The notes beneath the pieces are model-generated. The model was not told the origin of the DNA and did not search any database. It worked only from the letters and a program-made list of their open reading frames with translations. Shown in pieces: positions 14,151-25,238 of a stretch of DNA of 64,000 nt. The DNA is from Methylobacterium platani (GTDB lineage: Bacteria; Pseudomonadota; Alphaproteobacteria; Rhizobiales; Beijerinckiaceae), in the NCBI RefSeq assembly GCF_001653715.1, contig NZ_LWHQ01000038.1:148145-212144 (forward strand). Direction: 5' to 3'. Numbering within the stretch: the first letter of the stretch is position 1; every line of letters starts with the position of its first letter. A program made the position numbers and the translations under genes.

Positions 14151-15995
14151 ATGACCGACGACACGTTCGCGCCCGACCGAGACGGGGCCGAGGGCTGGAG
14201 CGCGCGAGCCTCGGACAGCCTTCCGGCCGAGTTTCGCCCCGAGCCGCGGCCCGCCGCCACGCTCCTCGACCATCTCGCCCGGCACGCCCGTCGCACGCCC
14301 GACAAGCCGTTCCTCGTCCATCACCAGGACGACCGCTACGCCGTCCTGACCTTCTCGGACGTCGAGACCCTGTCCGGATGCATCGCCGGCGGCCTGTCGC
14401 GGGCCGTGGCGGCGGACGAGGCCGGTCAGACCTCCCGGGTGGTGCTCCTGTTCCTCAAGCACCATCCGGCGCAGCTGCCGGCCTATCTCGGGACCATGAT
14501 GGCCGGGCTGATCCCGTCCTTCATGGCGTTCCCGACGCCGAAGCAGGACCCGGTCCTGTACTGGAAGTCGCACGCCGCCCTCGTCCGGCGCATCCGCCCC
14601 GCGGCCATCGTCACCTATCCGGAGATCGCCGGCGACCTCGAGGCCCTCTGCGCCGGCCTCGGGACGCGGGTCCTGCTCATCGACGACCTGGCCGGAGCCG
14701 GGCCGGCCGACCGGCCGGGCTTCCCGCCCGGGTCGGCGGACACGGCGCTCCTGCAGCATTCGTCGGGCACGACCGGCCTGAAGAAGGGGGTGGAGCTCAC
14801 CTTCGGGCAAATCGACGCGCAGGCGACGGCCTATGCCCGGACGATCGGCCTGACGCCGGACAGCACCGTGGTCAGCTGGCTGCCCTACTACCACGACATG
14901 GGATTGTTCACGGCCTTCCTGATCCCGCTCACAGTCGGAGCGGCGGTGGTGTCGATGGACGCCTTCGCCTGGGTGGCGCGGCCGGCGAGCCTGTTCGAGG
15001 TGATCGAGCGCTTCCGCGGCACCCATTGCTGGCTGCCGAACTTCGCCTTCCGCCACCTCGTCAACACCGTGCCGCGGCAGGAGGCCGGGGGGCGGCACTT
15101 CCGGCTCGATACCGTCGAGGCGTTCGTGAGCTGCTCGGAGCCGGTGAAGAGCGCGTCCCTGCGCGACTTCGCGGCGGCCTTCGCGGAGTTCGGGATCCGG
15201 CCCGAGCAGCTGACCGCCTGCTACGCGATGGCGGAGACCGGCTTCGCGGTCTCGCAATCGGACCCGGCCCGGCACGAGGCCGTGCGCTCCTACGCCGCCG
15301 GGCCGCTCGGCCGGAACGCCCGCGCGGTCGCGGTGGCGCCGGACCATCCGGACGCGCGTGCCCTGGTGTCGAACGGGCCGTCCCTCGCCGGCGTCGAGGT
15401 CCGGATCCTTCCCCTCGGTGACGGTCCGGCCCCGGGTCCGGGCGCGCCGGTCGGCGAGATCGCGGTCCGCGGCAGCATCGTGTTCTCCGGCTACTACGCC
15501 GATCCCGACGCCACGGCGGCGGTCCTGACGGACGGCTGGTACCGCACCGGCGACATCGGGTTCCTGGACGGCGGCGAGCTCTTCGTCAGCGGGCGGATCA
15601 AGGACGTGATCATCGTCCACGGCCGCAACTACTACGCCCACGACGTCGAGGAGGTCGTCTCGGCCGCGACCGGAATCGTGCCAGGCCGGGCGGTCGCCGT
15701 CGGCGTGGCGAACGAGGCGGTCGGCAGCGAGGACGTCGTCGTCCTGGCGGAGACCCGGATCGTCGACGAGGCGGAGCTGCGGGGCCTCAAGCGGGCGGTC
15801 AAGCGCGCGATCTTCGACCAGCTCGAGCTGACCGTCCACAGCGTCCATCTCGTCCGCCCCGGCTGGCTCACCAAGACCAGCAGCGGGAAGATCAGCCGCT
15901 CGGAGAACCTCGCCCGCTACAAGGCCGAGAACCTGGCGAGGGTCGGATCCGAGATCGCCGGATCCGCCGCCGCCAAGGCCGAGAGCCGGGCGTGA
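14151..15995 (+). CDS. Fatty-acyl-AMP ligase-like adenylating enzyme
   Basis: The 614-residue ANL-superfamily enzyme has the P-loop-like motif HSSGTTGLKKGVELT near residue 203, SWLPYYHDMGLFTAFL near 243, WLPNFAFRHLV near 291, CYAMAETGFAVS near 358, TGDIGFLDGGELFVSGRIKD near 468 and the catalytic Lys in KTSSGKISR near 580. The order, the HDMGL signature and the PNFAF motif are those of fatty-acyl-AMP ligases, which load acyl chains onto acyl carrier proteins rather than CoA. An ACP gene lies 47 nt downstream. The CGGAGAG site precedes the ATG. An acyl-CoA synthetase-like activity cannot be excluded because the FAAL-specific insertion was not checked structurally. Confidence 0.85.
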   Translation: MTDDTFAPDRDGAEGWSARASDSLPAEFRPEPRPAATLLDHLARHARRTPDKPFLVHHQDDRYAVLTFSDVETLSGCIAGGLSRAVAADEAGQTSRVVLLFLKHHPAQLPAYLGTMMAGLIPSFMAFPTPKQDPVLYWKSHAALVRRIRPAAIVTYPEIAGDLEALCAGLGTRVLLIDDLAGAGPADRPGFPPGSADTALLQHSSGTTGLKKGVELTFGQIDAQATAYARTIGLTPDSTVVSWLPYYHDMGLFTAFLIPLTVGAAVVSMDAFAWVARPASLFEVIERFRGTHCWLPNFAFRHLVNTVPRQEAGGRHFRLDTVEAFVSCSEPVKSASLRDFAAAFAEFGIRPEQLTACYAMAETGFAVSQSDPARHEAVRSYAAGPLGRNARAVAVAPDHPDARALVSNGPSLAGVEVRILPLGDGPAPGPGAPVGEIAVRGSIVFSGYYADPDATAAVLTDGWYRTGDIGFLDGGELFVSGRIKDVIIVHGRNYYAHDVEEVVSAATGIVPGRAVAVGVANEAVGSEDVVVLAETRIVDEAELRGLKRAVKRAIFDQLELTVHSVHLVRPGWLTKTSSGKISRSENLARYKAENLARVGSEIAGSAAAKAESRA

Positions 15996-16042
15996 GGCCG
16001 GCCCTCTGCGCGACAACGGACATCCAACGCGAGGAACCTTCC

Positions 16043-16297
16043 ATGCCGAGAGACCTGAATCAGGCCGTGCGGGCGATCATCGCCGAGACCTTCGACGTCC
16101 CGGCCGGATCCATCACCGACGACGCGGTGGCGGACGACATCGACGGCTGGGATTCCCTGTCCCACACCGTGCTGATGATCCGGCTGCAGAACGCCTTCGG
16201 CATCCGCATCCCCGAAACCGTCGCGGCCGAGGCGGCCACGGTGGGCGAGCTGACCGCCGCGGTGGCGGCGATCGCCGCCGCGGGCGCCCGGGCCTGA
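16043..16297 (+). CDS. Acyl carrier protein
   Basis: The 84-residue protein has the ACP helical fold pattern and the phosphopantetheine attachment motif GWDSLSHTVLM, with the modified Ser near residue 38. ATG 16043 is chosen because GAGGAA lies just upstream and because this gives a normal ACP length; an upstream in-frame start would add an unlikely N terminus. It should accept the acyl chain activated by the adjacent adenylating enzyme and present it to an acyltransferase. No phosphopantetheinyl transferase is in the window, so modification must come from elsewhere. Confidence 0.88.
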   Translation: MPRDLNQAVRAIIAETFDVPAGSITDDAVADDIDGWDSLSHTVLMIRLQNAFGIRIPETVAAEAATVGELTAAVAAIAAAGARA

Positions 16298-16382
16298 CGA
16301 GAGCCGGAGCGGGGGCGCTCGCCCCTCTCCCCGAACAGCGAGAGACAACCGCCCCTCGCGGGCGTACCGGCGGAGGATACCC

Positions 16383-17777
16383 GTGCTGGCTGGATCGAAC
16401 CTGTCGGTCGTCGAAGGGCGGGAGGGGTGGCTGTTCCTCGAGCGCTCCGACGGCGCCGAGCCGCTGAAGGCGGGCGCCGATCTCACGGAATGGTCGCGCA
16501 CCACGCTGCCGCTGCTGCGCGCGACCTTCCGGGCCCGCCAGGCCCGGCTCGCCGCCCGCGGCATCGCCCTCGTGGTGGTGGTGGCGCCCGAGAAGGCCAG
16601 CGTCTACGACGAGTTCCTGCCGGCGGGGTTCGCGCAGGATCGCCCGAGCGCCGCCGAGCGCCTGACGGACGTCCTGCGCCAGGACGGCGTCAAGGCGGTC
16701 GACGCGACGGGCCTGCTGCGGCAGGCGAAGGGCGTGGTCCCGCTCTACTACGACGTCGACTCGCATTGGACGAGCTTCGCGGCCTACCGCATCTACCGCG
16801 CCCTCGTGGCCGCCGCCCCCGCCCGGCTCGGCCTGACGCCGATCCCGGCCGAGACGATCTTCTTCCGCGACAAGCCCTCCTTCGGCGATCTCGGCGTCCA
16901 TCTCAGCCCGGAGCGAAAGGGATTGCTGCAGCAGCCCGAGGTCCCGGGGGGCGATGTCGAGATCGCGGTCGATACGTTCGACGACCGGGAGTTCAATTTC
17001 CAGCAGCACCGCTATCCCGGCGGGCGCGGCCGCGCCCTCGTGGTGCGCGATTCGTTCTCGTCGTTCCTGTCGCCGTTCCTGAGCCGGACCTTCGCCGAGA
17101 CGACCTACATCTCGCCCTCGAACAGCCTGCCGGACGACCTCGTCGAGGAGCTGTCGCCCGATCTCGTCATCGTCCAGGTGGCGGAGCGGGCGATGTTCTA
17201 CGCGCACCAGCCTCTCGCCGACTGGAACCTGCGCAGCTGGCGTCAGACGTTCCTGGAGACCCAGGCCGACCATCCGGCGCGGCGCCACACCCGCCGGGCC
17301 CGGCAGGCCCTGAGGACGGGGAGCTGGGCCGAGGCGCTCGAGGCGGCGCGGAAGGCCACCGCGGTCGACGAGGACGACCGCCTCGTTCACAACCTCGTCG
17401 CGGCTTTGCTGCATTCCGGCGACGCGGCCGGCGCGCTCGCCTGCTGCGATGCGACGAAGCAGCCGGCGAATCGCTACAGGCTCGCCCTCGAGGCCTACGC
17501 GCTCTGGGCCCTCGAGCGGCGGGAGGAGGCGATCGCGCGCATCCGGCGGGCTCTCGCCCATCAGCCCGCCAACGCCCACCTGCAGCACCAGGCCGGCGAG
17601 TGGATCCTGGCCCAGGGCCGCAGCGCCGAGGCTCTCCCCTATCTCGAGGCCGCGGTGGCCGGCGCCCCGGCTCACGCCCCGTCGTGGTACCATCTCGGCA
17701 TGGCCCGCCATGCGCTCGGCGACCTGGTGGGGACCGCGGCCGCCTTCCAGGCCGGGGGGTTTCACCCCGTGGAGTGA
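16383..17777 (+). CDS. AlgX/AlgJ-like SGNH acyltransferase domain fused to TPRs
   Basis: GTG 16383 opens a 464-residue protein. Residues ~1-300 resemble the SGNH-fold catalytic domain of AlgX/AlgJ: GREGWLFLERSD near the start, DSHWTSFAAYRIYRAL near 126 with the Asp-x-His-Trp motif, and VVRDSFSSFLSPFL near 222 with the candidate nucleophile Ser. Residues ~300-464 are tetratricopeptide-like repeats (WAEALEAARKATAVD, REEAIARIRRALAHQP, SAEALPYLEAAVAGAP). Known relatives move acetyl groups onto exported polysaccharides. No signal peptide is visible and no MBOAT partner is near, so a cytoplasmic role using the ACP-bound acyl group is plausible. The domain fusion is unusual. Confidence 0.75.
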   Translation: MLAGSNLSVVEGREGWLFLERSDGAEPLKAGADLTEWSRTTLPLLRATFRARQARLAARGIALVVVVAPEKASVYDEFLPAGFAQDRPSAAERLTDVLRQDGVKAVDATGLLRQAKGVVPLYYDVDSHWTSFAAYRIYRALVAAAPARLGLTPIPAETIFFRDKPSFGDLGVHLSPERKGLLQQPEVPGGDVEIAVDTFDDREFNFQQHRYPGGRGRALVVRDSFSSFLSPFLSRTFAETTYISPSNSLPDDLVEELSPDLVIVQVAERAMFYAHQPLADWNLRSWRQTFLETQADHPARRHTRRARQALRTGSWAEALEAARKATAVDEDDRLVHNLVAALLHSGDAAGALACCDATKQPANRYRLALEAYALWALERREEAIARIRRALAHQPANAHLQHQAGEWILAQGRSAEALPYLEAAVAGAPAHAPSWYHLGMARHALGDLVGTAAAFQAGGFHPVE

Positions 17778-17928
17778 TCGGGCCCCGATCGGCGCCGCCG
17801 ATCCGGGTCCGGTCGGCGGCGATGCGGCACGATCCCGCTTGCTTCGCGCGATCCCGGCTCGGTGTCGCGCGACGCTCCTTATCGTCCCGGCGGCGTGAGC
17901 GGGGCCCGCGTCGGGCCGGGACCTGTCC

Positions 17929-18963
17929 TCACTCCTTCGCCAGCGCGTCCGCGAAAGCCGCGATGCGGTTGCGGGCGTAGGTCGGCAGGCCGGCGCTGAT
18001 CGAGGTGCCGGTGTTGAACGAGGAATTGCCCATCAGCACCTGGGCCGGCAGCAGGTTGCGCAAGACCGGCACGCGCTCGTACTCCTTCTTGCGGTCGAGC
18101 ACGTCGGCCTTGATGCCCAGCGTCATGAAGGCGGTCACCACCGTCTTGTCCGGATCGTTCGCTACCGGCTGCATCACCGCGAGGAACTTGCCGAAGCGCA
18201 GGATCTGGTTGACCCAGAAGATGTTCTGCTCCATCGCGCCGGAGACCGGCGCCTCGATCTTCGTCAGTTGCACAAGCTTGGCCGCCTCGTCGGGCGGCAG
18301 CACCCGCAGCTCGCTCTGGAACGAGACGAACTCGGCGATCTTCTTGCCCCCGTCCTCGAGCTTGTTGGCGAGCTTCACCCCGAGCGGCAGCTTGCCCTCG
18401 AGGTCGTAGCGCGACTCGATGCAGGTGGTGTCGGGCGCCTCGCACCACGGCCGGTCCGGCCGGCGGGCGAAGGCGGCGGCCGGGTCCTTGGTCGGGGTGG
18501 CGTCGGCCGGGCTCAGGGCCTTGTGCTTGATCGCCGGGTCCATCCGCGACAGGAACGGGATCGTGGCGAAGCGCTTCAGGTCGATGCGGTCGGCGCTCCG
18601 CGGCACGATGAACCGCGCCTCGGCGACGTAGACCTTCAGCGCCTCGTGCCGGGGCTTGGCCACGCCGTTGACGGTCTGGACGTAATCCGGCTCGGCATAG
18701 GCCGGGTAGGGGGCGAGCAGCGCCTTCTGGGCCGGGCTGCGCTTGCCCCATTCGGTGAACGGCACCAGCCCGCTCTCCGGGCTCGCCGGATTGTCGCGGT
18801 GATCGGTGAACGCGATGGTGTTCGGCGCGATGCTCCCTGCATCGAGCCCGGTCACCGCCGGCACGTCCTTGGTGCGGTACTCGGCCAGAGCCGGGGAGGC
18901 CGCGAGCGTCGCGGCGAGCACGAGCGAGGGGAGGCGCGGGCGCGCCGTCAGGCTGTCACGCAC
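17929..18963 (-). CDS. Periplasmic protein of unknown function
   Basis: The 344-residue protein begins with a basic N terminus and a signal peptide (LPSLVLAATLAASPALA, cleavage before EYRTKD). The mature part has two Cys in RPWCEAPDTTCIESRYD that could form a disulphide, and otherwise no motif I recognise. The C-terminal part (LRNLLPAQVLMGNSSFNTGT) is moderately hydrophobic but not a membrane helix. It lies 33 nt downstream of the penicillin-binding protein on the same strand, so cotranscription and a cell-envelope role are plausible. Confidence 0.7.
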   Translation of the reverse strand: MRDSLTARPRLPSLVLAATLAASPALAEYRTKDVPAVTGLDAGSIAPNTIAFTDHRDNPASPESGLVPFTEWGKRSPAQKALLAPYPAYAEPDYVQTVNGVAKPRHEALKVYVAEARFIVPRSADRIDLKRFATIPFLSRMDPAIKHKALSPADATPTKDPAAAFARRPDRPWCEAPDTTCIESRYDLEGKLPLGVKLANKLEDGGKKIAEFVSFQSELRVLPPDEAAKLVQLTKIEAPVSGAMEQNIFWVNQILRFGKFLAVMQPVANDPDKTVVTAFMTLGIKADVLDRKKEYERVPVLRNLLPAQVLMGNSSFNTGTSISAGLPTYARNRIAAFADALAKE

Positions 18964-18996
18964 GGGATGGGTCCTGTCCAGAGGTCGGTCTTGCGG

Positions 18997-22008
<3,012 letters not shown>

Positions 22009-22117
22009 CGATGACCAATGGGCCGGGGGGCGCCGGCCGCGGGAGGCCCGGCGAAGAAGGCGCCCGGCGGCAAGGTGCGCCTAGCGGGATGAACCGAGCC
22101 TGGACAACGCGGCTGTT

Positions 22118-22921
22118 TTAAGGACGCGGCGGAGAGGCGGGCGAGGAGGACGGGGGCTCCACGGCGTCGCCGCGCAGGCGCCGCAGCGCGAAGGCCGTGA
22201 ACACGCCGACGAGGCAGAGCGCGAGGCCGAACCACGTGAAGGCGTATTGCAAGTGGTTGTTGGGCAGGTCGACCCGGAGCTGCCCGCCCTTCGGCCAGCC
22301 GCCCGGATTGGGCGTCGCGTCGGCCTCGATCAGGTAGGGGGCGACGCCGGCCAGGCCCTTGGCGGCGGCGATGCCGGCGACGTCGCGGTTGAACCACTCG
22401 CCGGTCTGCGGGTTCGGCGCCGGCACGAACATCGCGCGGGCCTCGCTCTGGCGCAGCATGCCGGTGATCGTGGTCTCGCCCTCGACCTGGCCGGCGGACC
22501 GGCGGCCGATATCCTTGAGCTCGGTCGGCACGAAGCCGCGATTGACCAGCACGGTGCGGCCGTCGTCGAGTGCCAACGGCGTGACGACGTAGTAGCCCTG
22601 GAGCGCCCGGCCCGGCACGTCGCCGGGGGCCAGGCCGTGGACCAGCGTCTCCTTGTCGTTGAGCAGCCGGCCGGCGGCGCGCACCCGCTCGAACTCGTCG
22701 CGGGCGGGATCGAAGGCATCGAAGGCAGGGAGCGGCGCCGGGGGATCGATCCGCGAGCGGGCGACGATCCTGTCGATCAGCGCCTCCTTCCAGGCCTTGC
22801 GCTCGAGCTGCCAGACGCCGAGCCCGACCAGGATCGCGAGGCAGACCAGGGTGGCGAGCGCCGGGGCGACGAGGTCGCGAATGGCCGCGCGCCGCTCGCT
22901 CGCCGTGAGGGGCGCGCTCAC
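22118..22921 (-). CDS. SURF1 family cytochrome oxidase assembly protein
   Basis: GTG 22921 is chosen because it overlaps the DUF983 stop (GTGA). The 267-residue protein has the SURF1 layout: an N-terminal transmembrane helix (LATLVCLAILVGLGVWQLERKAWK), the family motif GYYVVTPLALDDGRTVLVNRGFVP, then EWFNRD and a C-terminal helix after NNHLQYAFTWFGLALCLVG. SURF1 helps insert haem a into subunit I of aa3 oxidase. It follows coxC and DUF983 on the same strand, consistent with assembly of the oxidase encoded upstream. Confidence 0.93.
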   Translation of the reverse strand: MSAPLTASERRAAIRDLVAPALATLVCLAILVGLGVWQLERKAWKEALIDRIVARSRIDPPAPLPAFDAFDPARDEFERVRAAGRLLNDKETLVHGLAPGDVPGRALQGYYVVTPLALDDGRTVLVNRGFVPTELKDIGRRSAGQVEGETTITGMLRQSEARAMFVPAPNPQTGEWFNRDVAGIAAAKGLAGVAPYLIEADATPNPGGWPKGGQLRVDLPNNHLQYAFTWFGLALCLVGVFTAFALRRLRGDAVEPPSSSPASPPRP

Positions 22922-23286
22922 CGGAAGCGCCCCTCCGAGGCCTTGTTGGCGTATTGCAGCGCCGCCATCATGCCCTTGAGCGGGCGCACCAGGATCAGGC
23001 TCAGGACGATCGAGAGCGGCACCCACAGCAGGGCGTGGACCCACATCGGCGGCTCGTAGGCGAACTCGACCCACATCGCGAGCGCCACCACCACGATGCC
23101 GACGATCGACATCACGAAGAAGGCCGGCCCGTCGGCCGAATCGATGAAGCGGAAATCGAGCCCGCAGACCTCGCAGGAGGGGCGGAAGCTGAGGAAGCCC
23201 TTGAACAGGTGCCCCTCGCCGCAACGCGGGCAGCGGCCGCGCAGGCCCACGGTCGCCGGGGAATCGACGGTGCGGTTGTTGTCCAC
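22918..23286 (-). CDS. DUF983 family membrane protein
   Basis: The 122-residue protein has an N-terminal zinc-ribbon-like pair of CxxC motifs (GRCPRCGEGHLF and PSCEVCGLDF) followed by two transmembrane helices (FFVMSIVGIVVVALAMWVEF, LLWVPLSIVLSLILV). This is the DUF983 arrangement. In alphaproteobacteria these genes usually sit between coxC and surf1, as here, so a role in oxidase assembly is likely. The stop overlaps the SURF1 start by 4 nt. Confidence 0.92.
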   Translation of the reverse strand: MDNNRTVDSPATVGLRGRCPRCGEGHLFKGFLSFRPSCEVCGLDFRFIDSADGPAFFVMSIVGIVVVALAMWVEFAYEPPMWVHALLWVPLSIVLSLILVRPLKGMMAALQYANKASEGRFR

Positions 23287-23340
23287 GGGGCTACTCCTGA
23301 ACGCGAAGGGGGTCAGCGCGATCTGGGGGGCTTTTCGTCA

Positions 23341-23367
23341 TAAGAAAAGGGCGGCTTTCGCCGCCCT
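23341..23367 (-). terminator. Intrinsic terminator after coxC
   Basis: Read on the minus strand, AGGGCGGC-GAAA-GCCGCCCT forms an 8-bp stem with a GNRA tetraloop (23348-23367) followed by TTTCTTA. It lies 32 nt after the coxC stop and before DUF983, so part of the transcription should end here and DUF983-SURF1 may be expressed at a lower level. Confidence 0.8.
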
Positions 23368-23398
23368 CTCATGCTCCCGACGCTGCCGGGGCGGAGTG

Positions 23399-24259
23399 TC
23401 AGTGCGCGGCGGCGTGGCCGACGCCCGAGCCCCAGACGTAGATGGCGGCGAACAGGAACAGCCACACCACGTCGACGAAGTGCCAGTACCAGGCCGCGAA
23501 CTCGAAGCCGAGATGCTGGCGCGGGGTGAACTGGCCGAGATAGGCCCGGTACAGGCAGACCGCGAGGAAGATCGTGCCGATGATGACGTGGGCGCCGTGG
23601 AAGCCGGTCGCCATGAAGAAGGTCGCCGAGTAGATGCTGCCCGAGAAGCCGAAATGGGCGTGGCCGTACTCGTAGGCCTGGACGAAGGAGAACAGCACGC
23701 CGAGCGCGATGGTCAGCCAGAGGCCGTACTTCATGCCCTTGCGGTCGTTGCCCAGCAGCGCGTGGTGCGCCCAGGTGATCGTGGTGCCCGAGGTGAGCAG
23801 GATCAGGGTGTTGAGCAGCGGCAGGTGCCAGGGGTCGAACGCCTCGACGCCCTTCGGCGGCCACAGGCCCCCGGTGAACTCGACCCGCGAGGCCTGGATC
23901 GGGTCCGAGGTGTAGAGCGCCGCCTCGAAATAGGCCCAGAACCAGGCGACGAAGAACATCACCTCGGAGGCGATGAACATGATCATGCCGTAGCGGTGCG
24001 AGAGCTGCACCACCCGGGTGTGGTCGCCGGTATTCGCCTCGTGCACGACGTCCCGCCACCAGCTCAGCATGGTGTACAGGATGCCGATCAGGCCGGCGAA
24101 GAAGACGTAGGGCCCGAGCGCCATGTTGGCGACGGTCAGGCTCTTCATCCACAGGACGGCGCCCGACGTCATCACGAAGCCGCTCATGGAGCCGACGAGC
24201 GGCCAGGGGCTCGGATTGACGAGGTGGTAGTCGTGGTGCTTCCCGTGCGCCTCGGCCAT
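23399..24259 (-). CDS. ctaE: Cytochrome c oxidase subunit III
   Basis: The 286-residue, seven-helix membrane protein matches subunit III of aa3 oxidase. It has an N-terminal HHDYHLVNPSPWPLVGS, FIASEVMFFVAWFWAYFEAAL, and the conserved C-terminal run FAAWYWHFVDVVWLFLFAAI. It stabilises subunit I and the proton uptake path. It is the last of the core oxidase genes before the terminator at 23341-23367. About 180 nt separate it from cox11. Confidence 0.97.
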   Translation of the reverse strand: MAEAHGKHHDYHLVNPSPWPLVGSMSGFVMTSGAVLWMKSLTVANMALGPYVFFAGLIGILYTMLSWWRDVVHEANTGDHTRVVQLSHRYGMIMFIASEVMFFVAWFWAYFEAALYTSDPIQASRVEFTGGLWPPKGVEAFDPWHLPLLNTLILLTSGTTITWAHHALLGNDRKGMKYGLWLTIALGVLFSFVQAYEYGHAHFGFSGSIYSATFFMATGFHGAHVIIGTIFLAVCLYRAYLGQFTPRQHLGFEFAAWYWHFVDVVWLFLFAAIYVWGSGVGHAAAH

Positions 24260-24437
24260 CGTATCGGGTCTCCTGCCTGGTCTCGAGACCGGTCGCGCCC
24301 CGCGCCGGCCGTGAATCTTGGTGTGCGCGGGACGGCTCGCTTCCCGGTGCGCCCCGGCGCCATCCGCCCCGGGGTCTCACGGTCACGCTTTAATGCCGGC
24401 TCGGCGGGGTTGTCACCTCGTCAATTGGCCCATCCCG

Positions 24438-25031
24438 TCAATTGGCCCTGGTCCCCGCCGGCGTCGCGAGGGCGGCCTGCGGCTGGCCGTTCTTCGACGC
24501 GAAGTAGGTGTAGGACAGGGTCATCTCGGTGAGGTCGCGGGTGTTCGAGTCGGTCTTGATGCCGGGCTCGAGGTAGAACACCACCGGGAAGTCCATGGTT
24601 TCGCCGGGCTGCAGCGTCTGCTCGTTGAAGCAGAAGCACTGCACCTTGACGAAGTAGCCGCCGGTCAGCCCCGGCTGGAGGTTGAAGGTGGCGATGCCGG
24701 TGCTCGGCACCGTGCCGGTGTTGGTGACGCGGAAGAACACCGTCTTGGTCGCGCCGAGCTGCGCCTCGACCTGCGGGGTCTCCGCCACGAAGCGCCAGGG
24801 CAGCCCGGGCGCGACGTTGGTGTCGAAGTGGACCACCATCGTGTCCTGGCTGATAGCCCCGGAGGCGGCCGCGCCCCGCAGCGGCGTGCCGTCGTAGCCG
24901 GTCGCCTTGCAGAACAGGTCGTAGAGCGGGACGAAGGCGAAGGCGAGCGCCGTCATCCCGACCACGAGGCCGAGGCAGGCGAGCGCCGTGGTGCGGGCCT
25001 TCTTCTGCGTCTCGTTACGGGAAACGGTCAT
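24438..25031 (-). CDS. ctaG: Cox11/CtaG copper chaperone for cytochrome oxidase
   Basis: The 197-residue protein has a single N-terminal membrane anchor (ALACLGLVVGMTALAFAFVPLY) and a periplasmic immunoglobulin-like domain. The copper-binding CFCF motif is in VQCFCFNEQTLQPGE. It delivers copper to the CuB centre of subunit I. The position, between the small coxF-like gene and subunit III, is standard in alphaproteobacteria. Confidence 0.95.
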   Translation of the reverse strand: MTVSRNETQKKARTTALACLGLVVGMTALAFAFVPLYDLFCKATGYDGTPLRGAAASGAISQDTMVVHFDTNVAPGLPWRFVAETPQVEAQLGATKTVFFRVTNTGTVPSTGIATFNLQPGLTGGYFVKVQCFCFNEQTLQPGETMDFPVVFYLEPGIKTDSNTRDLTEMTLSYTYFASKNGQPQAALATPAGTRAN

Positions 25032-25053
25032 GACGGGTTCGCCTCGCGGATCG

Positions 25054-25209
25054 TCACAGCGGCCGGTTGAGGACCTGGGGGCCGAGCTTGGCGATCGTCA
25101 GCACGTAGAAGATCAGGACCAGGGCGGCGAGCACCATCGCGATGGCGACGGAGCGCTTGCGCCGGCGCTGGATCTCTTCGGGGGTCAGTTGCTGGGGCAC
25201 CGCACTCAT
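25054..25209 (-). CDS. coxF: Small CoxF-like single-helix protein (51 aa)
   Basis: ATG 25209 starts a 51-residue protein with a basic N-terminal segment (TPEEIQRRRKRS) and one transmembrane helix (VAIAMVLAALVLIFYVLTIAKL). Such a short protein lies between ctaB and cox11 in many alphaproteobacterial oxidase operons and is annotated as an assembly factor or CoxF. The identification rests on position, size and topology. Confidence 0.8.
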   Translation of the reverse strand: MSAVPQQLTPEEIQRRRKRSVAIAMVLAALVLIFYVLTIAKLGPQVLNRPL

Positions 25210-25238
25210 CGCTGCATCGACGGAAAAGGGGAGGGGCT

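Noticed and set aside
12651..16016. 1121-aa open frame on the minus strand
   Set aside because: It is antisense to the methyltransferase and acyl ligase genes, whose frames have clear motifs. High GC creates long open antisense frames; this one has repetitive Arg/Gly/Asp/Val composition and no family match.
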